The notes: a model not told the origin generated them from the letters alone. DNA of 54,265 bases from Bacteroidia bacterium (GCA_025999315.1 BNXD01000004.1:1-54265), one strand, 5' to 3'. Positions 8,029 to 16,760 are shown, counted from the stretch's first letter. Program-made: numbers and translations.

Positions 8029-8069
8029 TTTTATTTTTCCCACAAAGATATTAATTTTGGAACACCAAA
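8029..8069. promoter_or_regulatory. Back-to-back promoters for bioD and the DUF1573 gene
   Basis: On the plus strand TAATTTTG (8052-8059) has TTTT 19 bases upstream (8029-8032) and serves bioD. On the minus strand TATCTTTG (8050-8043) has a weaker TTTG upstream (8069-8066, spacing 15) and serves the DUF1573 gene. The two -7 elements are separated by a single base, so polymerases would compete. Confidence 0.6.
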
Positions 8070-8076
8070 CAGAGGC

Positions 8077-8754
8077 ATGGCAGAGAAAAACGCATATTTT
8101 GTGAGCGGCATAGACACCGACGCCGGCAAGAGTTACGCCACGGGTTATCTGGCCCGTTTCTGGCGCGAACAGGGGCGGCGGGTGATCACCCAGAAATTTA
8201 TCCAGACCGGTTGCCCGATCGATCGCCGGACCGGTTGCCACGCCATCTCGGAGGACATCGCCCTCCATCGCGCCATCATGGGGACAGGCTTGCTGCCCGA
8301 GGACACCGACCACACCACCTGCCCGATACGTCTGGGCTATCCCGCCTCGCCCGATCTGGCCGCCCGTCTCGAAGGTCGGCAGATCGACCTGTCGCAGGTC
8401 GACACCGCAACCGGAAGGCTGCTGCAGAGCTACGACGTGGTGTTGCTGGAGGGGGCGGGAGGGCTGATGGTCCCCGTCCGGGGGCTCTACACCTCGCTCG
8501 ATTACATAGCCGAGCGAGGTCTGGAGGTGATCCTGGTCACCAACCCCCGCCTGGGGAGCATCAACCACACGATGCTCAGCCTCGAGGCGTGCCGCAGCCG
8601 GGGAGTCAGGGTGGCGATGACGCTCTACAACCTCCATCCCGAGACCTCGCCCCGGATCACTGCCGACACGCGAGAGGCGATCGCCGACTACCTCGCCCTG
8701 CACCACCCCGAGTGCAGGATGATGGATGTGCCGGTCATTGAAACAGATTGGTGA
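8077..8754 (+). CDS. bioD: Dethiobiotin synthetase
   Basis: Protein of 225 residues, normal for BioD, which closes the ureido ring of biotin from diaminopelargonate, CO2 and ATP in the cytosol. The P-loop is GIDTDAGKSYA (11-21), close to the family's GTDTxVGKT but with Ile for Thr and Ser-Tyr at the end. Lys40 in TQKFIQTG matches the catalytic K-P-x-x-T/S-G region (Pro replaced by Phe). LLEGAGGLMVPV (about 121) is the second nucleotide/substrate motif and TNPRLGSINHTMLSLEA is the family's dimer and nucleotide region. No other biotin genes are next to it. The ATG start is 18 bases after a -7 element, giving a very short leader. Confidence 0.9.
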   Translation: MAEKNAYFVSGIDTDAGKSYATGYLARFWREQGRRVITQKFIQTGCPIDRRTGCHAISEDIALHRAIMGTGLLPEDTDHTTCPIRLGYPASPDLAARLEGRQIDLSQVDTATGRLLQSYDVVLLEGAGGLMVPVRGLYTSLDYIAERGLEVILVTNPRLGSINHTMLSLEACRSRGVRVAMTLYNLHPETSPRITADTREAIADYLALHHPECRMMDVPVIETDW

Positions 8755-8889
8755 TCAATTATTTGGCGCCAACCGAGCCCGGATAGAAAACGGCCGAGGC
8801 CGGCAATAGTAACTCATGTGAACCCTGGGCTGAAAATAATGTTTGATATTCAATGCTTTACGATAGTACGGCTTTATGCAAACAGAATA

Positions 8890-8986
8890 TTATGTCACCC
8901 TGAGCGGAACGAGGAGATCGAAGGGTCTCAGCAATACTGCCGAATCTGTCATTTTGAGATGCTTCGCCTTCGCTCAGCATGACAAG
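8890..8986. repeat. CATGCTGAGCG-family dispersed repeat
   Basis: TGTCACCCTGAGCGGAACGA, TCGAAGGGTCTCAGCAATACTGCCG and GAGATGCTTCGCCTTCGCTC...AGCATGACA make one full copy of the unit found in tandem at 20.76-21.2 kb. The remaining 8755-9038 sequence shows nothing further that I can identify. Confidence 0.75.
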
Positions 8987-9038
8987 GTAAAATTTCAACT
9001 GCTAATTCGCATAACTCATTAAAATCAGATAGTAAATC

Positions 9039-10121
9039 ATGAGAAAAATTGCCGTTTTGTGTATGATCATGATGTTGAGCCTGACGCTCAGCGCCGGTCA
9101 GAAGGTTAAGAATGTGATATTTATGATCGGCGACGGCATGGGACTGGCCGCCGTAACAGCCGCCTGGATCGGCGAGGGTCAGCCGCTGGCCATGCAGAGG
9201 GCCACGGTGGGGGGATTTGTCGCCACATGGTCGGCTTCGGCGCGCGTAACCGACTCGGCTGCTGCGGCCACCGCTCTGGCCTGCGGCGTGAAGACCGCCA
9301 ACGGCGTCATCGGGCAGACCCCCGACGGGCAAAGCGTCGAGTCGATCCTCACACGGGCCCACAAGGCCGGTTTGGCCACGGGGCTGGTCGACACCTACTC
9401 GATAACCGACGCCACTCCGGCGGGGTTCATCGCCCACGTGCGCTCGCGCAAGGATCAGGAGACGATCGCCGCACAGATAGCCGATTCGGGCATCGATGTC
9501 TTCATGGGCGGAGGCAGGCAGTTTTTCACCTCCCGCAAGGACGGACGCAACCTCGCCGCCGAGATGGAGGCCAAGGGCTACCGCATGACCGGCACTCTGG
9601 ACGAAGCCCTGAGCTGCAAAAGACCCAGGCTGGGAGTGCTGGCGGCCGAGGGCGCGCTGGAGAAGGCCGACGCCGGGCGGGGCGACTATCTGGCCCGGGC
9701 CACCGAGAAGACGCTCGAGTTGCTGAAGGCCGCCTCGCGCAAAGGATTTTTCGTGATGATCGAGGGGTCGATGATCGACGGGGGCGGCCACGCCAACGAC
9801 CTGAAGATGGTGGTCAGCGAGACGCTCGATTTCGACAGGGCGGTGGCGCGGGCGTTCGACTTTGCCGACCGCAATCCGGGGACGCTGGTGGTCGTTACGG
9901 CCGACCACGAGACCGGAGGGCTGACCATGCCCGCCGCCTCGAACGACAAGGAACAACATGCCCTGACCCCGGGGGTCGACTATCTCTTCTCGACCAAAGG
10001 CCACACCTGCACCATGGTGCCGCTGCTGGCCTACGGAGCCGGAGCTGAGGCGTTCGGGGGCATAAAGGACAACACCGACCTGCCCCGGATCATGGCCCGG
10101 CTGTTGGGGCTGAAGTGGTAG
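9039..10121 (+). CDS. Alkaline phosphatase
   Basis: Protein of 360 residues with a signal peptide (about 1-20). The metal site begins at MIGDGMG (Asp32). The catalytic serine is Ser73 in VTDSAAAATALA, the classic alkaline phosphatase signature. EGSMIDGGGHAND and VVTADHETGG supply the remaining zinc/magnesium ligands. It is shorter than E. coli PhoA (about 450 residues) but in the range of compact family members. It acts outside the cytoplasm, releasing phosphate from monoesters. It stands alone between a repeat and a strong bidirectional terminator. No Pho-box-like repeat is visible upstream. Confidence 0.92.
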   Translation: MRKIAVLCMIMMLSLTLSAGQKVKNVIFMIGDGMGLAAVTAAWIGEGQPLAMQRATVGGFVATWSASARVTDSAAAATALACGVKTANGVIGQTPDGQSVESILTRAHKAGLATGLVDTYSITDATPAGFIAHVRSRKDQETIAAQIADSGIDVFMGGGRQFFTSRKDGRNLAAEMEAKGYRMTGTLDEALSCKRPRLGVLAAEGALEKADAGRGDYLARATEKTLELLKAASRKGFFVMIEGSMIDGGGHANDLKMVVSETLDFDRAVARAFDFADRNPGTLVVVTADHETGGLTMPAASNDKEQHALTPGVDYLFSTKGHTCTMVPLLAYGAGAEAFGGIKDNTDLPRIMARLLGLKW

Positions 10122-10143
10122 CCGGACACACAACAAAGCGCAC

Positions 10144-10181
10144 AAAACGGGCGGGCTTTCCCGAAAAAGCCCGCCCGTTTT
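10144..10181. terminator. Bidirectional terminator between convergent genes
   Basis: A perfect 15-bp stem (10144-10158 with 10167-10181) flanked by A and T runs ends both the alkaline phosphatase (plus) and the DUF308 gene (minus). Confidence 0.9.
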
Positions 10182-10194
10182 ATGCGTGTTGCGT

Positions 10195-10734
10195 TTAATT
10201 GGCGGATCTCTTTATAAAAACCTGGGCCACAAGGTCGGTGATGCCGTAGACGATGAGCGTAACGCCGAAGACCGTCAGCATCGTCTCGAGCGAGCGTTGG
10301 GGGTTGACAACCATGATGATGCCCACGATGCCGATCAGCGCCGGCGAGAGGTAACGCCAGGGCGAGACCTTCATCCCGCGGCGCGAGAGTTGTATGAGTA
10401 TGTAGATCTGGTCGGCGGCGGCGAAGATGAGCAGTATGCCCAGCACCATGACAAGTATCGACCTGAAGACGCCCGGCATGGCGACCAGCAGTATGCCGCC
10501 CACCAGGTAGAGCAGCCCTCCGATGGGAAAACCAAGCCCCACCTGTTTCTTTCCGCCGCGTTCGGAGTAGTAGACGATGGTCGCCACAAAGCCCGTCAGC
10601 AGCAGCAGCGCACCGATGATGACGATGATGTAGTCGGCTGTGAACGAAGGCCATACGACGAGCGCCAGTCCGAGCGCGATGCTCAGGACAGCCCGCCAGA
10701 TGTAGGCGGACGAGAGAGTTTGATTGTTTTCCAT
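10195..10734 (-). CDS. DUF308 / HdeD-family membrane protein
   Basis: Protein of 179 residues with about six membrane-spanning segments in three pairs (for example YIIVIIGALLLLTGFVATIV, LVMVLGILLIFAAADQI and LIGIVGIIMVVNP). The repeated pair pattern and the length match DUF308/HdeD proteins, inner-membrane proteins linked to acid resistance in E. coli; the role in this phylum is unknown. A promoter-like pair is visible upstream on the minus strand. Confidence 0.8.
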   Translation of the reverse strand: MENNQTLSSAYIWRAVLSIALGLALVVWPSFTADYIIVIIGALLLLTGFVATIVYYSERGGKKQVGLGFPIGGLLYLVGGILLVAMPGVFRSILVMVLGILLIFAAADQIYILIQLSRRGMKVSPWRYLSPALIGIVGIIMVVNPQRSLETMLTVFGVTLIVYGITDLVAQVFIKRSAN

Positions 10735-10768
10735 AGCTGTTCGGGTTTGGAAATTGGAGTCTGTCGAC

Positions 10769-10798
10769 CAAAATATATACTTGTTTCAGTGGCTCAAA
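10769..10798 (-). promoter_or_regulatory. Probable promoter of the DUF308 gene
   Basis: On the minus strand, TTTG (10798-10795) is followed after 17-19 bases by TATATTTTG (10777-10769), one base longer than the -7 consensus. It lies about 35 bases before the ATG. Confidence 0.5.
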
Positions 10799-11641
10799 AA
10801 ATGTGCCAAAAAGGGAGTTGTGAGTCAGTTCAAAGGTAAAAAATATATCGGAGAAATTTTCGATCCGGTCGGTTTCGATGATTTTGTTCTGACGAGCTCC
10901 TGCGTGCATGACGAGCCATGTAATGGAGAAGCAGGCAAAAGCGCGAAAAACAGACCGGAAAGCACCCTGATTAAACGACCGGCTACCTCCCGGAAGAATT
11001 GGCCGTCGTATTGGTAACAAAACAGTCGGCATTGTCATTTTAAAAAATATTTTTCAACGCCCCGTTGTGCATTTTGAAGAGGTTGGTTTAAAGCGTTCTT
11101 TCTGAGGAAGAAGTCTTATCGGCGGCTCGCCGCCCGCCGCCCAGCAAACGCAGAGTGTGGCTGCGGCTGTGCCGGCCTTGCTTTGCAATGGCGAAAAACA
11201 GGCAATGTTTCACAATAAACCTTACGTTTAGTTCATGTTTCGAGGTCTTTTCAGCCGCTACGCGCGGGGCGGTCCTTTTTTATAAAAAGGACCAAACGAC
11301 GCCAAGCCGAGTGCCATCCGAGCTCAGCTCGGAAATGGCTGAGGCGCGAATCGACGCTCGAAGCAGGAGCAGAGGCCGCTCGCGGACTATGCCCTGCAAG
11401 GAGGAGAAGGGCGGGCGTTCCTTTGCCCGCCAACAAGTAACAAACGCCCAGCGCAGCGGCTGGAAAGACCATGAAGGTGAACCAAACATGCGGTCTATTG
11501 ACTTGACATTCGTGTTTTGTCAGAACACAGACCTTAAGTTTAGTTCACGTTCCGATGTATATTGAGACCGCTACGCGCGGGGCGGTCCTTTTTTATAAAA
11601 AGGACCAAAAACTTCCGGCTGTTCGCCTCGGCTACTCGCCT

Positions 11642-11741
11642 GGAGAAAATTGAGCTACGACGCCAAATCTCCGCCTTTTAGTCCCCACTTGGGGCCTAAC
11701 GTCGTCAAACAAGTGGCGTCGCTTGACGCTCAATTTTCTCC
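11642..11741. repeat. 100-nt stem-loop module, copy 1
   Basis: GGAGAAAATTGAGC at 11642-11655 pairs perfectly with GCTCAATTTTCTCC at 11728-11741. Inside, GACGCCA pairs with TGGCGTC, and CCCCacttGGGG forms a small hairpin. Confidence 0.75.
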
Positions 11742-11909
11742 GCTCGCTTAACGCCTCGGCTCAATGCCGGGGATGTTTCGCCGCTACGCGGCGATCAGGA
11801 AAGCGCGAAGCCCGGCCGCCGTTGCGAGGAGGCGTAAAGCGAGGCGCGGCAGTCGCGAGCGTCAAACGACGAGGGTTAAGGAACCCGAGGAGTAGCGAGC
11901 GACAGCGCC

Positions 11910-12069
11910 GAGGTTGCTTAGACTTCTCCGCCGAAGTTATTTGTGAGCTATTTTGGCCTCTGACAACTTGACGACGCGGAGCATAGCTCCAGCTATGCGA
12001 CAAGGAGGCAAGGCAGGCAGAGGTCGAAATAGCCGCAAAGAACAAGAGCGGAGAAGTCTAAACAACCTC
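11910..12069. repeat. 160-nt stem-loop module, copy 1
   Basis: GAGGTTGCTTAGACTTCTCC (11910-11929) pairs at 19 of 20 positions with GGAGAAGTCTAAACAACCTC (12050-12069). An inner stem CTATTTTGGCCTCTG with CAGAGGTCGAAATAG and a tip GCATAGCtccaGCTATGC can form. Confidence 0.75.
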
Positions 12070-12698
12070 AACGTAGCCCCGCAGCACAGGTGGCGATTGT
12101 TGGCTCGCAAAAAGACGCTCGCCTTACTCCTCCTTGGCTTCGCCTTTCTCCTGATGTTGGCGGGCAAAGGAACGCCCGCCCTTCTCCTCCTTGCGAGGCA
12201 TAGCCCGCGAGCGGTCTCTGCTCTCGCTTCGAGCGTCGATTCGCACCTCGGCAGAGTTTTCGAGCGAGCTCGACTCTGCGCTCGGTTTGTCGTCGATTGC
12301 AGGGCATAGTCCGCGAGCAGCCTCTGCTCCTGCTTCGAGCGTCGTTTGGTTCTTTTTATAAAAAAGAACCGCCCCGCGCGTAGCGGTCTCAGTAAACCTT
12401 GAACGATGAACCAAACTTAAGGTCAAAGCAAGAACGCTGCCTGTTTCTCGACTCCCCGCCCCCCCCCCAGCGGCTAAAGCCGCTGGGGGGCGAGGGAGTC
12501 GGCAGTTTTGGCAGGCAAAACTGCAAAATGAGAAGTATTGTCATTGCGGCTCGCAGAGCCGCGCACAGCCGTAGCCACACTCTGCGCTTGCTGGGCGGCG
12601 GGCCGCGGGCCGCCGATAAGACTTCTACCTCAGAAAGAACGCTTTTGACCAACCTCTTCAAAATGCACAACAGGTTTTTAACGCTAAAAAAATACCTT

Positions 12699-14882
12699 AT
12701 GACAGCGGAAGAATATTTCAATAAAGGATATGAGTTCGCCAGCAATGGCGACTTCAACAGCGCTATTGAAAACTACAGCAAAGCCATTGAAATAGATCCA
12801 ACCGATGCAATGGCATACAACAATCGCGGCAATGCAAAATCAGATTTGGGCGACAAAGAGGCAGCCATAGAAGATTATGACAAAGCCATTGAAATCAATC
12901 CAAACCTTGCAGAGGCATACAACAATCGCGGCGTTGCAAAATCAGATTTGGGCGACCATCGGGCAGCCATAGAAGATTATGACAAAGCCATTGAAATCAA
13001 TCCAAACTATGCAGAGGCATACAACAATCGCGGCGTTGCAAAATCAGATTTGGGCGACTATCAGGCAGCCATTGAAGATTATGACAAAGCCATTGAAATC
13101 AATCCAAACTATGCAGAGGCATACAACAATCGCGGCGTTGCAAAATCAGATTTGGGCGATAAACAGGCAGCCATTGATGATTACAGCAAAGCCATTGAAA
13201 TCAATCCAAACCTTGCAGAGGCATACAACAATCGCGGCAATGCAAAATCAGATTTGGGCGACCGTCGGGCAGCCATAGAAGATTACGACAAAGCCATTGA
13301 AATCAATCCAAACTTTGCAGAGGCATACTGTGGTCGCGGCGTTGCAAAATCAGATTTGGGCGACTATCAGGCAGCCATTGAAGATTATGACAAAGCCATT
13401 GAAATCAATCCAAACTTTGCAGAGGCATACTGTGGTCGCGGCGCTGCAAAATCAGATTTGGGCGAACAAAACGAGGCAATACAGGATTATTGCACTGTTC
13501 TTTATCTGCTGACAGAGCCGGGGAAAAGGCATAACCCGAATGAGAATCGTATGTTAAGAGATATTTGTTCAAAACTTACCGCCTATCCTCAGAATATTGT
13601 ATATGCTTACGAAAACGGCGACTTCAACCCGGATAATGCGACATTGGAAACCGCCTATTCCGAAACGGCCGATTTTTACCTGTACTTGGAATACCTGCAG
13701 AAACAAGAGATCCCTAATTGCGATCTAATGAGTATTCAAGCCGCTGTATATTATCATCTTGGCGGCAATGTGCAGGCGTTTCGCATTTATAATCAGTTAA
13801 ATATCAATTTCATGTCGGCGCAGGAAGCGTATTGTTACGCTTTGACCGCCAATGAGACCGGCTATCGTGATGCAACGGATATTCTGGATAACGCTATCGG
13901 CCATATAAGAAATAAAGCCGATAAAACAGACGAGGATCATTATTATTTGGGGCAACTTTATATGCTCGACGAGGATCAGGTGGCAGCAAAAGAAGAATTT
14001 GAGAGAAGTAAGAATTTTCCTTTCTCAAGGATAATGCATGGCTATTTGTCGAACAACGAACCGGACAGTGATTATTTTCCCGGGTTAAAACTTTCGGGGA
14101 CGATAAACATTGAGGAATATGCCTTGTCGCAATTTCAGGATTATTTTCATTGCCAGGAATGTCTGCATTATATGGACCTGACACTGCCGACAGGTGATTT
14201 TGAAAAATTATTTTGGAAAGCATTTACCCTCGGCGCAGCAAATATAAATGCCATTTACGAAAGTTTGGGGAAGAACCGGGCGGCAAGTATAAAGCAAGAC
14301 CTCATAGCGCAACTGCAAAATATTAAAAACGGATATAGTGATGGTGAGGCACAAGAGTTTAAGAAAAAAATAAACAAAAACAGCAGTGCATCAAGAGAAG
14401 GGTTAGAAAATTTTATAGTCAACAGGCGGACGTATGGGACCACTCCTGAAGAAGAGTTGGCTTTACATATCTACGAGAACAAAACAGACCAGGAACAGTT
14501 AATTGTCAATATTGTATATTCTTTTCTTACAGGCGAAATTACCTCCGAACAATACATGGATTTAATGTATTATTTCAGGCACAGGCAACTTGAACAATAT
14601 AACAAGGCATTAAACAAACTTTTTAAATCTGCCATAACATTAATTCCAAACTCCGATACTGCTTTTGATCTAATTGATATTGCAGTGTCCTTGTATGAAT
14701 TATTTGGACAGCATAACTATTCCGGCAGTATTCTGCCGTCAACGGGTGCACAAGATGACTATCAACTTTTTAGAGCCAACGAATGGAAGCAGATATTGGT
14801 TGATCATAATGCTAAAAATCGTGATGGCGCCGTTGAATTATCGGATTTTATCCCTGTCTACAACGGCACGCAGACAATATAA
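12699..14882 (+). CDS. Tetratricopeptide repeat protein with unknown C-terminal region
   Basis: Protein of 727 residues from the ATG at 12699. Residues 1-about 265 are about eight TPR units, each 34 residues of the type AYNNRGVAKSDLGDYQAAIE + DYDKAIEINPNYAE; the middle units are almost identical in DNA as well as protein. The remaining 460 residues are helix-rich, show no family I recognise, and contain no signal peptide or membrane segment, so a cytosolic TPR scaffold is likely. An in-frame ATG at 12663 would lie inside the end motif of the repeat element, so 12699 is preferred. The C-terminal coding region is clearly richer in A and T than its neighbours, which suggests transfer. It stands alone, 24 bases from the repeat element, with no promoter of its own that I can see outside the element. 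Confidence 0.8.
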   Translation: MTAEEYFNKGYEFASNGDFNSAIENYSKAIEIDPTDAMAYNNRGNAKSDLGDKEAAIEDYDKAIEINPNLAEAYNNRGVAKSDLGDHRAAIEDYDKAIEINPNYAEAYNNRGVAKSDLGDYQAAIEDYDKAIEINPNYAEAYNNRGVAKSDLGDKQAAIDDYSKAIEINPNLAEAYNNRGNAKSDLGDRRAAIEDYDKAIEINPNFAEAYCGRGVAKSDLGDYQAAIEDYDKAIEINPNFAEAYCGRGAAKSDLGEQNEAIQDYCTVLYLLTEPGKRHNPNENRMLRDICSKLTAYPQNIVYAYENGDFNPDNATLETAYSETADFYLYLEYLQKQEIPNCDLMSIQAAVYYHLGGNVQAFRIYNQLNINFMSAQEAYCYALTANETGYRDATDILDNAIGHIRNKADKTDEDHYYLGQLYMLDEDQVAAKEEFERSKNFPFSRIMHGYLSNNEPDSDYFPGLKLSGTINIEEYALSQFQDYFHCQECLHYMDLTLPTGDFEKLFWKAFTLGAANINAIYESLGKNRAASIKQDLIAQLQNIKNGYSDGEAQEFKKKINKNSSASREGLENFIVNRRTYGTTPEEELALHIYENKTDQEQLIVNIVYSFLTGEITSEQYMDLMYYFRHRQLEQYNKALNKLFKSAITLIPNSDTAFDLIDIAVSLYELFGQHNYSGSILPSTGAQDDYQLFRANEWKQILVDHNAKNRDGAVELSDFIPVYNGTQTI
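12813..13475 (+). repeat. 102-bp tandem repeats coding for TPR units
   Basis: GCATAC... units begin at 12813, 12915, 13017, 13119, 13221, 13323 and 13425, exactly 102 bp apart (34 codons each). The final copy is partial. Near-identity of DNA implies recent expansion or gene conversion. Confidence 0.95.
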
Positions 14883-15011
14883 ATAGCCATTAAACAGGCT
14901 CTTATCGTGTCTTGTGCACAACTGTCGCAAAAGGTCTGTTTTTCGATGGGATGCGATCCGTGATCGAGCTTTACCTCAATAATGGCCGTCGCACAAGCCA
15001 CATTACTTATT

Positions 15012-15073
15012 TTTTAACAGACTCGAGGAGCCTGCGAGTCTGTTAAAATGTAAAAAATATTCTCGTATATTTG
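15012..15073 (+). promoter_or_regulatory. Sulfatase promoter with overlapping 14-bp inverted repeat
   Basis: TATATTTG at 15066-15073 is a perfect -7 element 22 bases before the ATG. A perfect inverted repeat, TTTTAACAGACTCG (15012-15025) with CGAGTCTGTTAAAA (15035-15048), covers the place where the -33 element should be. No T run follows it on either strand, so an operator for a regulator is more likely than a terminator. The region 14883-15011 shows nothing further. Confidence 0.5.
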
Positions 15074-15095
15074 CATAATAAAAAACTTTAGAAAT

Positions 15096-16760
15096 ATGCG
15101 AAAAGCCAATATTCCCGTTGCGGCATGCATCGGTTCGGTCGTGGCTGCCTTCGGCGCATCGACATCGGCCGGGGCGGCCGCAACCCGGTCGGCAACTTCG
15201 TCGGCCCCGGCACAGCAGCAGCCCCAGCGTCCCAACATCCTGTGCGTAGTGTGCGAGGATATATGCCCCAACCTGGGCTGTTTCGGCGACCGGGTGGCCA
15301 AAACGCCCAACCTCGACGCCTTCTCGCGCGAGGCCATCCGCTACAACATGTACACCACCATCGGCGTGAGCGCCCCGAGCCGGTTCAGCCTCATCACCGG
15401 CCTCTATCCCAGCTCGTACGGGGCCAATCAGATGCGCGTATCGACCAAGGCTCCTGGCCTCGAGGCCAAGGGCATAGAGCCCTATCAGGTTACCCTGCCC
15501 GAGGGCATGGTCTGCTACACCGAGCTCATGCGCCGGGCGGGTTACTACTGCACCAACAACGCCAAGACCGACTATCAGTTCGCCCCTCCGCTCACGGCGT
15601 GGGACGAGTGCAGCAAGCAGGCCCATTGGCGCAACCGCCCCGAGGGTATGCCTTTTCTGGCCATCTTCAACCTCGATGTGACCCACGAGTCGCAGATATG
15701 GCAACGGGGCAATCTGCCGCTGCAGATCGATCCGGAAGATGTGGTTCTGCCGCCCTACTATCCCGACGATCCGGTGGTCAGACACGACGTGGCGGTCAAC
15801 TACAGCAACATTTTCGAGATGGACCGGCAGGCGCAGAAGCTCTTCGACCAGGTGCGGGATGCGGGGTTGCTGGACAACACCATTATTATATGGTACAGCG
15901 ATAACGGCGGCCCCCTGCCGCGCCGGAAACGCGAAGTGTACGAGAGCGGCGCCCTGGTGCCGTTCATGATCCGCCTGCCGGACGGCTATCGCAAGGGCGA
16001 GTATGAAAAGCGGCTGGTGATGTTCGCCGACATACCCGCCACGATCCTCTCGCTGGCGGGTATCGAGCCTCCCAAATACATGCAGGGGCGCGCTTTTCTG
16101 GGCCGCCATGCCGATCCTGCGCCTCGCAAGTATGTCTACGGGGCGCACGACCGCATGGACGAGCAGGTCGACAAGATCGGTTGTGTGAGAGATGCACGCT
16201 ATCGCTACATTCGCAACTACATGCCCGAGCAGCCCGGTTATACGCCCAACCGTTATCGCCTGCAGATGCCCATGATGGTGCGCATGGCCGAGATGTACCG
16301 GCAGGGATTGCTCAACGAGGTGCAGAGTCGCTGGTTCACCGCACCGCGGCCCGAAGAGGAGTTCTACGACGTCGAGGCCGATCCCCACGAGATCAACAAC
16401 CTGATCGGCGACCCAAAATACCGCAAACATATCGCGCGCCTGAAGGCCGAGTATGAGCGCTGGGTGGCCACCGACAACAAGGACTGGATGCGTCCCGAGA
16501 TCGAGATACGCAACCGCATGTGGCCTGCAGGCACGCAGCCTGTCGTGGCCACCCCCACCCTGCGCCACACCGACCGGGGGATCGAGGCGACCTGCGAGAC
16601 CCCCGGAGCATCGCTGGCCTACCAGATCAACGGCAAGGCGTGGGGGCGCGAGGGGCAATGGATGCTCTACTCGGGCCCCATCACCCTCTCCGAGGGAGAC
16701 CAGTTGGCGGTGGTCGGGGTGCGCATAGGCTATCGCAACAGCAAACCGTCCAAGCCGTAG
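15096..16760 (+). CDS. Serine-type sulfatase (N-sulfoglucosamine sulfohydrolase-like)
   Basis: Protein of 554 residues with an N-terminal signal region (about 1-28) and a low-complexity Ala/Ser/Gln linker. The sulfatase signature is Ser92-Ala-Pro-Ser-Arg96, so Ser92 would be turned into formylglycine by an anaerobic sulfatase-maturing enzyme (not in this window). Metal ligands are seen in CEDICP (54-55) and SDNGG. The short N-terminal pattern NILCVVCEDICPNLGCFGD and DIPATILSLAGI resemble family S1 heparan N-sulfatases. The last 70 residues (from about RNRMWPAG) form an extra beta-rich tail. It would act in the periplasm or outside on sulfated glycans. It stands alone and ends in a perfect palindrome at 16777. 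Confidence 0.88.
   Translation: MRKANIPVAACIGSVVAAFGASTSAGAAATRSATSSAPAQQQPQRPNILCVVCEDICPNLGCFGDRVAKTPNLDAFSREAIRYNMYTTIGVSAPSRFSLITGLYPSSYGANQMRVSTKAPGLEAKGIEPYQVTLPEGMVCYTELMRRAGYYCTNNAKTDYQFAPPLTAWDECSKQAHWRNRPEGMPFLAIFNLDVTHESQIWQRGNLPLQIDPEDVVLPPYYPDDPVVRHDVAVNYSNIFEMDRQAQKLFDQVRDAGLLDNTIIIWYSDNGGPLPRRKREVYESGALVPFMIRLPDGYRKGEYEKRLVMFADIPATILSLAGIEPPKYMQGRAFLGRHADPAPRKYVYGAHDRMDEQVDKIGCVRDARYRYIRNYMPEQPGYTPNRYRLQMPMMVRMAEMYRQGLLNEVQSRWFTAPRPEEEFYDVEADPHEINNLIGDPKYRKHIARLKAEYERWVATDNKDWMRPEIEIRNRMWPAGTQPVVATPTLRHTDRGIEATCETPGASLAYQINGKAWGREGQWMLYSGPITLSEGDQLAVVGVRIGYRNSKPSKP

Larger units (their letters stand above)
11061..12674. repeat. 1.6-kb structured repeat element with about 115-bp terminal inverted repeats
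   Basis: The left end (11061-about 11175, CCCGTTGTGCATTTTGAAGA ... GCGTTCTTTCTGAGG ... GTCTTATCGGCGGC ... GCAGAGTGTGGCTGCGGCTG) is repeated in reverse at 12674-12560 with few changes. Inside are hairpins at 11271-11293, 11584-11606 and 12348-12370 (GGTCCTTTTT/AAAAAGGACC or GGTTCTTTTT/AAAAAGAACC), a 100-nt stem-loop module, a 160-nt stem-loop module, and an inner inverted pair (TTAAGTTTAGTTCA near 11540 against TGAACCAAACTTAA near 12410). The whole is nested like a palindrome. No transposase is encoded; the small frames inside recur only because the DNA recurs. The DNA from 10735 to 11060 shows no gene apart from the DUF308 promoter. Confidence 0.8.

Noticed and set aside
11953..12309. A 118-codon frame (MASDNLTTRSIAPAMRQGGK...) that recurs at 41026 and 41814 and could be a conserved small protein
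   Set aside because: It recurs only where the DNA module recurs, frames on the other strand are kept equally well, and the DNA is an evident stem-loop. I treat it as a by-product of the repeat.
11061..12674. An insertion sequence with its own transposase
   Set aside because: No frame of suitable length or with recognisable transposase motifs lies inside.
12813..13475. Evenly spaced repeats as a CRISPR array
   Set aside because: The 102-bp units are in frame, code TPR motifs and have no unique spacers.
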